This document shows positions 26,401 through 33,900 of a stretch of 64,000 nt of DNA, piece by piece. A program made the position numbers and the translations under genes. A model generated the notes under the pieces. The model did no database searches, was not told the DNA's origin, and was given only the letters and a program-made list of their open reading frames with translations. Each line of letters opens with the position of its first letter. The stretch's first letter is position 1. The stretch is from Choristoneura fumiferana (Eukaryota; Arthropoda; Insecta; Lepidoptera; Tortricidae), in assembly GCF_025370935.1 (NCBI RefSeq), contig NC_133485.1:4841104-4905103 (forward strand). The letters run 5' to 3'.

Positions 26401-28401
26401 TATTATTCCCTCATATACAATACAATACAAAGACTCTTTATGTACACCAGATATAGTAAAGGGGCTCCTAGACGGGCCATATTTTCACTGCAATATGTGG
26501 CCGGCAACTATTGGTGTCCCTGTCTAACATGTGAGTAAGAGAGGGACACCAATAGTTGTCGGCCACAAATTGCAGTGAAAATATGGCCCGGCTACGAGCC
26601 GCTTAGGCGATATAGAAAACAGACAATATTACATATTATTGGAAAAAACTTTTTTTGTTTTAGAACAATCTTGCAATTACAAGCTTTTATTTAGTTTCAC
26701 CTGTCCCGTTGTGTGCCTGTCTGTCTGTCTGTCTATCTGTAATCAAATCTTGCAAGTTAAATTTGACCAACTTCCAGTAGTCAGATTGACTTGAAATTTA
26801 AAATACTTATGTACATTGCGTGACAATACAATAATCTAGTAGTGAAATCCTGGTAGTCCAGCCGGGATCGCCTCCACAGTGCGGAACTCTTCAACGGTTA
26901 ATAGCATCGACTTGAAATTTGGTATGCAAATGTAGTTTGGGTGACAATGCAAGTACAGTCAACAAAAGGTACAGTCAGCAAAAAAGGTTGTATTAAAAAT
27001 GTAATTTTTATGGTTATGTTAGAATGTTGTCACGACTTGAAGGTATCCACAATGAACGGTTGATAGCATGGACAAGACAGCGTTAAACAGACGGTTTCTG
27101 ATAACACATCTGACTATTATAGATCAGATAAGGACAACGGTCGTCTGACAACGTCCGGTCAGTGCCGGCAACTTCCATGAACCTTAAACATCACTGTCTT
27201 CCCTTCATCAGGTTTTCGCCAGGACGCTCATTCCAATTCTCGATTAACAATCCAGATTTCCGTATCATCACTAAATTTAAAATCAGTTTCATCATCATCA
27301 TCCGCAAGAAGTCCACTGCTGAACAAAGGCCTCCACCTGTAGAACGCTACAATGAAACAAGTCGTCATTTACATCCACCTGTTCGTTCAGCCTGCCAACC
27401 CTTCGTATTCCGTTTCACGGTCGCCATTCGAGAACTTCCCCCCCCCCCACGGTTATCTGTTCCTCGAATGAAAATCGAATCGAAAATCAGTTTCAAATTG
27501 GTGTATAATTTACTTGAAAGTTCTACTACGTCCTCTCACCAGAACATTGTAAATACAAAACTTCTCAGTTGGAGCCAAAGTTTAATTGAACTAAGTTATT
27601 TCAGAGACCGATTTAGATTTGGTATAATTTGATTATGAAATAGATTCAAGTTTCAAGCATTAACGAGTTGAAAGAAAGCCAACGAAACATGAAAATCTTA
27701 TTTAACTTTTCCAGAAAATATTTCTTAATAAAACGGGAGACAAAGAGTCCAAAAATTATAATTTGTTTTGTTGCTCTAACAATATCAAGATTGGGTACAA
27801 AGATAGCTTTTACCTCCACTTTTAGTTTTAAGTTGTCGTTTTATTTTCTTTGAAAAATTGCAAAGAATTTTGGCCTAAATGGAATGCTTAAGTAGGTACC
27901 TACCAAATTCAAGTTTTGTTTATTTGATGTTTAGACGGCCCGCGGTATTGTAATGCTCGGTGATATATGCTATAACTAGTAAATTAAGAGCACGGATATT
28001 TTTATTTCGGATTCCTAATCAGTGTTTTCCTTTTAAAATCTTGAAATTTTAATGCTGGTAATATTTTAAAAATGTACCCTCGAAATCTTCCACAAATCGA
28101 TTCATTCTGCACCCATTCGCTTTTTTTAGCCCTCCGCATCCATTTGAGCGAGAGCACGCGAGCATTAATCGAACAATGGGGGACTTTCGTGGTGGAGCGC
28201 CGAGGAGAAGTGGAACTGAAGGGGAGGGGTCGCATGCTGACACACTGGCTCCTGCACTGCTCGGAACCCGAGGCGCGGCCACTAGCCCCGGGACCCCAAC
28301 CGCCCCCACAGTACCCCATATTGTTCCCCACGCTGCCCCAGCAGCCGATATCGCTACATACTCCGTACTTGGTCGTGGAACCACCTACTATAGCGGCTTA
28401 G
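11769..28401 (+). CDS. Receptor-type guanylate cyclase, intracellular part (exons 1-10, copy A)
   Basis: Ten exons join in phase: 11769-11927, 12472-12648, 12924-13080, 14668-14826, 15894-16101, 16617-16763, 17437-17629, 25217-25369, 26216-26336, 28130-28401, giving 581 residues and a stop. Residues 1-285 are the kinase-homology domain, a pseudokinase: VAVKK is kept, the catalytic loop reads HGKLRSSN in place of HRD...N, and DFG reads DYG. Residues 290-335 are the dimerisation helix (SRMEQYANNLE). Residues 336-500 are the class III cyclase core, with YFSDIVGF (metal aspartate), VETIGD, YCLFGDTVNTASR. The Glu of VETIGD and Cys of YCLFG are the pair that selects guanine, so it should make cGMP from GTP at the membrane. 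A proline-rich tail follows. No ligand-binding or membrane exon is seen, so the ligand and exact family member (Gyc32E/76C-like group) are unknown. Confidence 0.9.
12472..12648 (+). CDS. Guanylate cyclase exon A2
   Basis: Acceptor CCATAG, donor GTAAGC, 59 codons in phase 0. It reads ARNVSHENTTRFIGACVDCP and LTEYCPKGSLKDVL, the hinge and helix D region of receptor cyclase pseudokinase domains. Confidence 0.9.
12924..13080 (+). CDS. Guanylate cyclase exon A3 (pseudo-catalytic loop)
   Basis: Acceptor TTTTGCAAG, donor GTAAAT, leaves phase 1. It encodes GMCYLHGGLGAHGKLRSSNC and VLKISDYG, the loop where active kinases carry HRD and DFG. Both catalytic aspartate positions are changed in the way usual for receptor cyclases. 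Confidence 0.9.
13119..13258. mobile_element. Palindromic MITE in cyclase intron 3
   Basis: GGGGCTGTTTCACCATCCAT at the left and ATGGATGGTGAAACGCCCC at the right, with the middle also inverted (GATGCCGTCTC and GAGACGGCATC), so almost the whole 140 bases can form one hairpin. Also in copy B at 56882-57022. Confidence 0.85.
13640..13828 (+). repeat. RTE-type non-LTR tail fragment
   Basis: The phrases GACCGAGCTTTGCTTGAGC, GTTGGAGCCGTTTCCGATAT and AAGAATTGCTCGTTTAACGG belong to a common lepidopteran LINE tail. The copy B counterpart is at about 57397-57590. Confidence 0.5.
14393..14436. repeat. (CTTT)n microsatellite at a LINE tail
   Basis: GTGAATAAATGTCTT is followed by about eight CTTT-type units, the A/T-rich tail plus simple repeat left by a retroposed element. 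The copy B counterpart is at 58158-58197. Confidence 0.7.
14668..14826 (+). CDS. Guanylate cyclase exon A4 (kinase-homology C-lobe)
   Basis: Acceptor GTCTTCTAG, donor AGAG/GTAC, phase 1 in and 1 out. Encodes LLWTAPELV and LKGDVYSFGIILEEIVLRAG, matching the APE and DVYSFG motifs of receptor cyclases. Confidence 0.9.
14907..15313. mobile_element. MITE with AGGGCTATCG termini
   Basis: Starts AGGGCTATCG and ends CGATAGCCCT. A second copy of the same 0.4-kb element lies inverted at 21181-21608 with matching interior (ACTATGAGATTTGACAT, CCGTACCATAAAAAT). In copy B the element is split by a LINE insertion near its left end. Confidence 0.85.
15417..15487 (+). repeat. LINE/SINE tail with (CATA)n
   Basis: TTGTACAATAAAGAGTTTACATA then CATA repeats. 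Similar tails are at 35641-35702 and 59753-59817. A polyadenylation-type AATAAA precedes the simple repeat. Confidence 0.55.
15508..15657 (-). mobile_element. CR1-like LINE 3' end, minus strand
   Basis: Complement of the CR1-like tail seen at 9001-9154 (GTCAAAATATCTTTATTTAA, CCACCGGTCCGG, GAAGAATCCGGCAA). The copy B counterpart is at 59838-59988. Confidence 0.7.
15894..16101 (+). CDS. Guanylate cyclase exon A5
   Basis: Acceptor CACTATTAG chosen because it alone keeps phase 1 from exon A4; the CAG at 15855-15857 would shift the frame into a stop. Encodes DLPSLEIVSRVCARESPAFR, a Gly/Ala-rich insert, then LLELAARCWAEAPDDRPSF, the last helix of the kinase-homology domain. Donor AA/GTGAGT, phase 2. 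The insert is GC-rich, unlike its surroundings. Confidence 0.88.
16617..16763 (+). CDS. Guanylate cyclase exon A6 (dimerisation helix)
   Basis: Acceptor TTTCATCCAG, donor CG/GTAAGA, phase 2 both ends. Encodes LMDDLLSRMEQYANNLESL then a Glu/Lys-rich coiled coil ending LLYQVLPR, the linker that sets cyclase dimer geometry. Confidence 0.93.
17437..17629 (+). CDS. Guanylate cyclase exon A7 (cyclase core, first part)
   Basis: Acceptor GTGTGCTCAG, donor AAG/GTAAGC, ends in phase 0. Encodes VTVYFSDIVGFTELCAASTP with the metal-binding aspartate, then VVDLLNDLYSTFD. The intron after it is 7.6 kb and full of transposons. Confidence 0.95.
18409..18513. mobile_element. Small inverted-repeat element (TGTACCAGGGAACC termini)
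   Basis: TGTACCAGGGAACCTTT at the left and AAAAGGTTCCACCCTGGTACA at the right. Also in copy B. A solo piece of the same end lies near 51800. Probably a MITE. Confidence 0.6.
18580..18725 (+). repeat. SINE/LINE-type interspersed fragment
   Basis: CAGGTTTCTTCACGATGTTTTCC to CCACGAACCTTTGCTTGAGAGG matches the middle of the better-preserved copy at 32835-33120. Confidence 0.55.
19330..20090 (-). mobile_element. 5'-truncated RTE-clade LINE with target-site duplication
   Basis: A 761-base insertion flanked by the duplicated target GCTTTTTGTA (19320-19329 and 20091-20100). On the minus strand it ends in a (GAT)n tail, typical of RTE elements. The 5' truncation falls in the reverse-transcriptase FADD region. 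Copy B has the same insertion (63661 onward), so it predates the split of the two copies. Confidence 0.88.
19345..20090 (-). pseudogene. RTE LINE reverse transcriptase C-terminal part
   Basis: A 223-codon frame (20016 to 19345) begins MNMDKTKIMSN and includes YVYLGQVV, CVLPVMTYGAETW, ERAMLGVSLRDRIRN, WQWAGHIARR and VGRPPTRWTDDI, the conserved thumb and C-terminal region of RTE-clade proteins. Upstream, DDIVIMAESLEEL is in another frame, separated by a small indel near 20030. No endonuclease or full polymerase remains, so it is inactive. Confidence 0.88.
20658..20793. mobile_element. Palindromic mariner-type MITE
   Basis: TACAGTCGAGTTCATAAAC at the left and GTTTATGAACTCGACTGTA at the right; the inverted match runs through AACTTGTGAGCAAAATTTT and TATCTGAACACG, about 60 bases per arm. 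Flanking TA on both sides fits Tc1/mariner target duplication. Confidence 0.88.
21181..21608. mobile_element. MITE with AGGGCTATCG termini, second copy
   Basis: AATGAGGGCTATCG at the left and CGATAGCCCTCATT at the right. Inverted relative to the copy at 14907-15313, with similar interior throughout. Confidence 0.88.
22045..22200 (+). repeat. Interspersed LINE/SINE fragment
   Basis: The phrase GGTGATCTCTTACCATCAGG with GACCCACTTGCTCGTTT and an A-rich end is a common lepidopteran retroposon tail. Family name uncertain. Confidence 0.5.
22699..24459. mobile_element. Long-terminal-inverted-repeat (fold-back) DNA element
   Basis: The left end ACAGGGTGTCCCAGAAGTAC is mirrored at 24440-24459. The two arms, about 22699-23175 and 23985-24459, are inverted copies of each other over roughly 480 bases, with scattered differences. 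The centre (about 23180-23980) holds other dispersed repeats (TGTCTGTCTGTC run at 23610, CCGAAACGTCGAGG near 23455). A short frame across the right arm (24064-23816, minus) reads MLCRFRNGMRHVSYSKNIRH; the left arm has the same words with a stop. Superfamily unknown. It lies within cyclase intron 7. Confidence 0.82.
24957..25130 (+). mobile_element. tRNA-derived SINE body, head missing
   Basis: GGGCAGATATTTGTATGAAT, GTTTGTTCT, TTTAATATGTATGTG and AATTGGTGTCAATTG...CCCATGATAT match the body of the SINE whose tRNA-like head is at 38450-38522 (minus). A related body is at 47532-47660. Confidence 0.65.
25217..25369 (+). CDS. Guanylate cyclase exon A8 (guanine-recognition strand)
   Basis: Acceptor AACAAAG, donor GAG/GTAGAG, 51 codons in phase 0. 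Opens VETIGDAYMVVSGLPERNGD; its Glu selects guanine and the Asp is part of the active site. Followed by the helix ending VRHRPQHRLE. The SINE fragment right after the donor (25385) starts only 15 bases into the intron. Confidence 0.95.
25385..25595 (+). repeat. SINE/LINE-type fragment directly after exon A8
   Basis: CAGCCTGTATGACGGAACGT, CCCACTGCTGGGCACAGGCC and CAGATTTCCTCAGGATGTTT match the family at 32835-33120. It sits 15 bases from the splice donor. Confidence 0.6.
26216..26336 (+). CDS. Guanylate cyclase exon A9 (catalytic core)
   Basis: Acceptor TTGACACAAG, donor AAC/GTAAGC, phase 0 to 1. Encodes VRVGVHSGPVCAGVVG and MPHYCLFGDTVNTASRMEST. The Cys of HYCLFG marks a guanylate (not adenylate) cyclase and the Asn/Arg of NTASR are transition-state residues; all are intact. 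Confidence 0.95.
26461..26603. mobile_element. Palindromic MITE
   Basis: GGGGCTCCTAGACGGGCCAT and ATGGCCCGGCTACGAGCC at the ends; TTTTCACTGCAATATGTGGC and its complement inside. Almost the whole 143 bases fold on themselves. Confidence 0.85.
26815..27005 (+). repeat. Interspersed repeat, inverted partner at 8100-8326
   Basis: TAGTCCAGCCGGGATCGCCT and GCATCGACTTGAAATTTGGT match the complement of 8150-8300. A TGTCTGTCTGTC run and CTTGCAAGTTAAATTTGACC precede it; the latter also occurs at 46480. Confidence 0.55.
27287..27472 (-). mobile_element. RTE LINE 3' end fragment
   Basis: CATCATCATCATC, GAAGTCCACTGCTGAACAAA and GGTCGCCATTCGAGAAC match the 3' end of the RTE element at 19330-19510. About 185 bases, interrupted by a poly-C run at 27439-27450. 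Confidence 0.65.
28130..28401 (+). CDS. Guanylate cyclase last exon A10 and C-terminal tail
   Basis: Acceptor CTTTTTTTAG keeps phase 1 from exon A9 and reads PLRIHLSESTRALI, the continuation after STGQ. GEVELKGRGRMLTHWLL completes the cyclase fold. A tail of about 45 residues rich in Pro follows (PGPQPPPQYPILFPTLPQQP), ending at TAG 28399-28401. No AATAAA is obvious just downstream. Confidence 0.93.
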
Positions 28402-29034
28402 GGCATCCTTGATATTCCTTGAGGTTCCTCTGTTAGACATTGATCATCAGAAAATACTGCACTGTAAGTTTTCAATTACAAGATTTACTGGATTTTTTTG
28501 AGCATGTTATGGACACAATATTAAGATGTCAGATCGGGATCTGGGGATATTGAATTGAGTGATACAGAAAGGTTCTTCCATACGTTGGCGAAGGGATTAA
28601 GTAGGTACTATAGAGTCGAGGCTCCAGCCACTAAAATGTTAAAGGCCTAAAAACTCATTGTGATTGTCTGTTAATGGAATGAAATCAAAATTGTAGTATA
28701 AATTGTCTCATAGTCCCTAATAGTACCTAATACCTGATATGTAATACCTGTAGTACTTAATATGTCACTGTTATGTAAGTAAATAATCTATGTTTGTTTG
28801 TTTTAAATATATAAATTTACGTCTAACAAAAGATAAACAGCTGAGCGAAGGTAAATTTAATTTACATTATCTCTTAAAACATAAACGAAATATTGAGAAA
28901 AAGCTTACGCTGTCTCAATTTGAATACAAACGAAGTTTTATTTATATCGCTCTTGGAATTTTAGGATTACTTTTATACAAAATTTTATGCTTAGTTCGCA
29001 GTGAATGGACAGGTGCTATTGTATGTGTATCGAA
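28402..29034. other. 3' flank of the cyclase gene
   Basis: Presumably includes the 3' UTR. It holds TAATACCTGATATGTAATACCTG short repeats near 28730. A chance 85-codon frame at 28790-29047 has no family resemblance. Confidence 0.4.
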
Positions 29035-29400
29035 GGTCATCCTATAAATCCTATTAATATTATATATGTGAAAGTTTGTGAGTGAGTGAGTGAGTGAGTA
29101 TGTTTGTTACTCCTTCACGCTGAAACGGCTAGACGGATTTGGATGAAATTTGGTGTGTAGATAGCTGGACATCTGGAATAAAACATAGGCTACTTCTTAT
29201 CCCGATATTCCCACGGGATAGGGATAAAATCTCGAAACAACAACCACTGGGTTAAGAGTCATGGAGTTTGACATGATTGTTTTTAATGTAACGTCAATGA
29301 AAACCACGATTTAATTTTCGGGAATTCCAACGGGAATTTTTTAAAATCCCGAAATTTCAGCTGCTGTATCTAATGAGTGTGCGAGAGTCGCGGGTAAACA
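29035..29400 (-). repeat. RTE-type non-LTR tail fragment, minus strand
   Basis: CCTATTAATATTATATATGTG, GTGAGTGAGTGAGTGAG, CTGAAACGGCTAGACGGATT and TATCCCGATATTCCCACGGG are the complement of the phrases at 6945-7360. Confidence 0.55.
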
Positions 29401-30577
29401 CGGGTAAATTGTTCCGTGTGAAAAAAAACGTAGCGTAAACGTAAGTCGTTTTCAAGTAGGTATATTATTTTGTAGAAATTATAAACCGAAATTATAAGGG
29501 GTTCAGTACAAAGTGTGAAAAATGAAGGATCTCTTGTTAAAACTAGTCATTTTATAAAATTATCTACTTTAAAACATGTAACATTTGTGTTTAGATTTTT
29601 AATAATAAAGATTTTATATTTAAGATTGCCGTGGACCTTACTAAAAATTAAATGCAACTATATTGGCTGGTGATTTGGCAGGCGCTGCGTGAATCTTATA
29701 CTTAGACACGAATTTTATACTTTTACAGCTAAAATGAAAATCGAGATAGCGATATAAAAGTCGTAGAATAATATCTTAAAGAGAACCTAACTTAGAAATA
29801 CTTACATCAAATTTCATCGTCCCTACCAACTTTGAACTTAGCTGTTTTTAACTGTATAAAAAACAAAGTTCTAGTAAATGTTAACTACTTATTTATAATA
29901 CAACGTGTCTCTGCCTTTTGGACAAAGACGAATAGAACGTGTTGATTATGGTATTTCTAACCTATGTAAAAAGCCTCATACTAAGCGCAACATTATTAAC
30001 GGAGAAATTACTGATTTACGATTTAATCAAATAATTTGCAATATTATAGTATTCTCAAGAAGGAATTCCATTTGGGATTTTCGATTATTGTCCAGAGAGC
30101 AAAGACACGACGTATAATTTAGAGAATATCAAAATGTGCCAAATGTTTACTCGAGTAGAAAATACTTGTATTTTTCGTGATCTTCACATTTTTATATTTT
30201 TACATAGTTGTGTATCAATATATCATTGTCTATTTTTGTATAAATGTTCGTACCTGGAACACACCTAGATGTATTGCTATGTAGGATCCTCTAATAGAAG
30301 CTTCCATTTATGTAAGTCAATTATTGTGTTTTAATGTAGTTTTAAGAAGAGATATTTGTCGGAAAATGAAATAATTACATTTTTAACTGCATGCACTTTT
30401 ATTGAATTCTTTAAAGTATAATTTTAAGCGACTAAGAACTTTCTTGCACACTACTTCTACATTTGGCTTAGGAGAGGTGCTATGATAACATTGGATATTC
30501 AAAGATTTGTACGGAACCTTCGGTGCGCGAGTCCGGCTCGTACTAGGCTGGATTTTTTATTGCTTCTTCCTAACCAT
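29401..30577. other. Non-coding spacer downstream of the ionotropic receptor
   Basis: AT-rich with no coding pattern. Near 30515 a short GGTGCGCGAGTCCGGCTCGTA phrase belongs to a common lepidopteran repeat. Confidence 0.45.
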
Positions 30578-32449
30578 CTAGTGCACAAATCTAGGGTAAT
30601 GGTTACCGACAATTTTCTCGGTTAGCAAGGTTCGTTTGACTGTAATTTGTCGTTTGATAGCCGCTGTTTTCGGCCGAAGTAATTCCATGACAAACACAGC
30701 TGTGGACATGGCATAACCGATCAACAGACAAATCATGCAGCTCAGAATTTGATGGTCAGTCAGTGGAGTGGGCTCCGGAGAAATTTTTGGAAGATAAAAA
30801 GACTTAAGACCAGAGTCACGTTCTAACAAACCAGCTTCTATGAATCTAGGTAGCCAGACAGAGAGGGGTAGAACAAAAGGAGAGCTCATTTTCATCCACA
30901 CGACAAGGGGTACAGTCAGAATAGAATCAGGGAGGATATGACCACATTCGTTCTCCTTCTTACCTTTTGACAAACAATAGGCCCACGCGTATTCCACAGA
31001 CGTTGCTAACACAAAATTCTTTCGGCCTTCCACAATATCAGTAAACACTTCTTCAAAACTCATTTCGGGTATTATTTCAAAATTCTCTTTTATTAAGGTA
31101 TCGTATTCGAAATGAGCCAAAATACCAGCACGCCCACCAAACTTGTATCCATATTCAATAGTTTCTTTTAGACTCGCAAAGTTTCCAACAACTGTATCTG
31201 TTTTAAGGGCTCCAATAAGCACGCTTTGATAGGCATTTCTTACCACGAAAGTGAACCAAATCCATATTGTTATTATGTAGAAGTCCCTGAACCGTCTGGG
31301 CGCTACACGGATTGGCTGTCCAAGCATCACTCCCCATGTCCTAAAAGCAGCGCCCTGAATCTTGTAAATGTTTTTGAAGTATCTAAAGCAGAACTTTTTA
31401 ACGCGCCTAAACTTTAAAGTAAATGGTAAGGAAGTGACGAAGAATATGATACAGAGTAAAACGAGCCACAAATAGCTGTTAAGTGGCGTGAATAGACGCC
31501 ACCACACCGGCCCTTGGCCGATAGGAGGCGCTAACCACGCCAGTCTAACTCGAAAATAGGGCATCGAGAAATCCAAAAGCCCTAACCTGTCCACTCCTAA
31601 CGGTATACTACAAGTTGAGATATTGGCAAGTCCAGAGATGACGTCATTGAGGGAATCTGACCAGTTTTTAGCGCGATCTGAGTCGATGCTGACGTAGTCT
31701 CTGGTTGATATTATAGGTGTGAAGTTCATACGATCCCTCAGCAGTCGTACGATAGCTTTTTTGATCATCTGCAACGGAACCTTTTCCTCTGTAGTCGGAT
31801 GGTAAAGTTTATTTGTAGAAATATAAAGGGGGCATGCATTCATATTCTTCATTTTATCAGGGTAAGGGTGGAAATGGAGAGATGATTTCTCTTTCCAATG
31901 TTGCATCAGCACTGGTTCCGTGTCGTGGCATTTCAAATAGCTTTTGTAAGGGAAGTATGTATACAGTCCTATTTTGTCACCATCTGGTGTTATAATGACG
32001 ACATTAGTAGCATAAAATGACCACATTATGTTGGTTATTCTCTGAAGCTTTATTGGATCAAGAAGTAGAATTAAAAACTTTGCACCGCTGCTTAGTACAG
32101 TTTTTCCCCTTAGATCAGGCTTCATTACATTTAGAATCCTTATAAAAGAAATATAGGATTCAATTATGACCACGACATGCTTCGGCGGCGCTTCATCTCT
32201 TTTCGCTTCTATGACCACAGTTCCATTGAAAGACTTAAGAAAATCGTTTGAAACTTGTTCTTCGACGTCTTGAGATAACACAATAGTATGCTTTCTATAA
32301 TTAAAATCAGAGTTTGCTACTTCAACAGCACATTTTGTTATTAATTCATTTGTTCTCTGCTCCATTGGGATTGTCAATTTCCCTACAACAACAACTACAT
32401 ATTCTAAAATAAACAAAACTGAGAAAATGAAGTGATTCCTTTGAAGCAT
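30578..32449 (-). CDS. Divergent ionotropic receptor, single exon, 623 aa
   Basis: An uninterrupted frame encoding a member of the insect ionotropic receptor (IR) family, ligand-gated cation channels derived from ionotropic glutamate receptors and used in chemosensory dendrites. Residues 1-23 are a hydrophobic signal peptide. Residues 220-310 form the S1 lobe, ending RLGLLDFSMPYFRVRLAWLA, the hallmark of IRs. TM1 is about 325-344, the pore loop about 365-382 (RTWGVMLGQP), TM2 388-415 (FVVRNAYQSVLIGAL), S2 lobe 420-545 with LATSVEYAWAY, TM3 568-590. Length is normal. Lack of introns suits the fast-evolving divergent (gustatory-type) IRs rather than antennal co-receptors. Start: the first Met, directly before the signal peptide. 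The exact orthologue is not assignable by eye. It lies on the strand opposite the cyclase and meckelin genes. Confidence 0.95.
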   Translation of the reverse strand: MLQRNHFIFSVLFILEYVVVVVGKLTIPMEQRTNELITKCAVEVANSDFNYRKHTIVLSQDVEEQVSNDFLKSFNGTVVIEAKRDEAPPKHVVVIIESYISFIRILNVMKPDLRGKTVLSSGAKFLILLLDPIKLQRITNIMWSFYATNVVIITPDGDKIGLYTYFPYKSYLKCHDTEPVLMQHWKEKSSLHFHPYPDKMKNMNACPLYISTNKLYHPTTEEKVPLQMIKKAIVRLLRDRMNFTPIISTRDYVSIDSDRAKNWSDSLNDVISGLANISTCSIPLGVDRLGLLDFSMPYFRVRLAWLAPPIGQGPVWWRLFTPLNSYLWLVLLCIIFFVTSLPFTLKFRRVKKFCFRYFKNIYKIQGAAFRTWGVMLGQPIRVAPRRFRDFYIITIWIWFTFVVRNAYQSVLIGALKTDTVVGNFASLKETIEYGYKFGGRAGILAHFEYDTLIKENFEIIPEMSFEEVFTDIVEGRKNFVLATSVEYAWAYCLSKGKKENECGHILPDSILTVPLVVWMKMSSPFVLPLSVWLPRFIEAGLLERDSGLKSFYLPKISPEPTPLTDHQILSCMICLLIGYAMSTAVFVMELLRPKTAAIKRQITVKRTLLTEKIVGNHYPRFVH

Positions 32450-32834
32450 CTTGAAAGGACTGTTTTGTCTGCTTCTGTCGGTGCTGTGCCTACGTTACTG
32501 GAGATATAATGGTTCTATCATACTACCAGCTATCATCATCAATCACACATTGTCCGGTAACAGCTTCGTCGTGCATTTTTATGTCACATTCGCTAGGAAA
32601 TTGACAAGCTAATGGAGGCCTTTTTTTGTGAATTCTCTGAGTAGCTTTTAAAACAATAGATACCTAATGAATGCGAACTGAATGCAGTAATAATATACAG
32701 CGTACCTATAACAAATACCCTCTATGATAATTCACTTGCGTGTAAAGAAACAGCATTGCAAATAATAGATAACATTGTGTTCCTCAAAACGAAAGTTAAG
32801 TTATTGTCACACTGGTAATCGTGATCTCGCCCTA
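32450..32834. other. 5' flank of the ionotropic receptor
   Basis: Upstream region on the minus strand; no clear TATA or initiator can be assigned. Nothing else recognised. Confidence 0.35.
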
Positions 32835-33120
32835 TACTCATCCATCCCAGCCTATATACGTCCCACTGCTGGGCACAGGCCTCCTCTCAGAACAAGAGGG
32901 CTTGGGCCATAGTTCCCACGCGGCCCAGTGCGGATTGGGAACCAGGGCGGTTTGTACAGGTTTCCTCACGATGTTATCCTTCACCGCAAAGCTCGTGGTA
33001 AAATATCAACTGTAATTCCGCACATGAATTTCGAAAAACTCAGACGTGCGAGCCGGGGTTTGAACCCACGACCCTCTGCTTGAGAGGCGTTAGGTCAAAC
33101 CACTAGGCCACCACGGCTAA
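32835..33120 (+). mobile_element. Retroposon (SINE/LINE-type), best-preserved copy
   Basis: Starts CATCCCAGCCTATATACGTC, passes CCCACTGCTGGGCACAGGCC and CAGGTTTCCTCACGATGTTA, and ends CGTTAGGTCAAACCACTAGGCCACCACGG, a tRNA-like 3' phrase read in reverse. Partial copies occur at 18580, 25385 and in copy B. Confidence 0.65.
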
Positions 33121-33124
33121 CACT

Positions 33125-33258
33125 ACGCCCTATACTACGAAGTACAAAATTCGAACTTCGTATCTTGCCGTCCCGCTGACGCAATATTATTTAATGCGAG
33201 AGTGAGGGGGACGGTACGGTACGAACTTTGAATTTCAAATTTCGTAGTAGCCCCCCTG
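33125..33258. mobile_element. MITE with TACTACGAAG termini, second copy
   Basis: TACTACGAAGTACAAAATTC at the left, TTTCAAATTTCGTAGTA at the right, with the inner CTTGCCGTCCCGCTGACG and ACGCAATATTATTTAATGCG shared with 7690-7810. Confidence 0.7.
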
Positions 33259-33567
33259 TATATGTCCGTCAAGCAGACGCACCACCAGGCCTCAGGTGGC
33301 ATAGCATTAAGTCGCTAACTAAACCTTAGAGCTCTTAACAAAGAAAGATAGTTAATATCTACATTCTAGATAATGGACATACCTACCTATATTTGATCAA
33401 ATACTTAAAACTAAATTTAATCCAGAAATAAATTCATAGGCACAGTAATAACTAATAAAAAGAATAAATTAAATTATGGATTAAATTAAATTAAATTGAA
33501 TTCAATTACAACTTAAATCGAATTAAATTGGTTACAAATTAAAGTAAATTAAATTACAAATTATATT

Positions 33568-33772
33568 GAACTAGCTTTTGCCCACGGCTTCGCCCGCGTG
33601 GAATTCGGTTATCAAGCGCTGTTCCCCGGGAACTGTACATTTTTCCAGGATAAAAAGTAGCCTAAGTCACTCTCTGGCCCATAAAATATCTCTATGTCAA
33701 AACAAACATACAAGCACAGAAACCCACAAATACACTAACATACAACTTTCGCATTTATAATATTAGTATGGA
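33568..33772 (+). repeat. RTE-type non-LTR fragment
   Basis: GCTTTTGCCCACGGCTTCGC, GGATAAAAAGTAGCCTAAGT and CTTTCGCATTTATAATATTA are hallmark phrases. AT-rich AATTAAATT tandem DNA (33460-33560) precedes it. Confidence 0.55.
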
Positions 33773-33900
33773 TTGTTACAAAATAAATTTTAATTACCTA
33801 CATCACGAATTTAATTGGATTTTGAAATTATAGTTGACCCTAAACAAATACAACCAATCTTATATGTGTAGAGCTTTACTTTCTTTAATGATTAAAGTTT

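Noticed and set aside
28002..28384. Minus-strand frames over the last cyclase exon
   Set aside because: Shadows of the proline- and glycine-codon-rich exon.
28790..29047. 85-codon frame with a hydrophobic segment
   Set aside because: No recognisable domain, downstream of the cyclase stop and running into an RTE-type tail.
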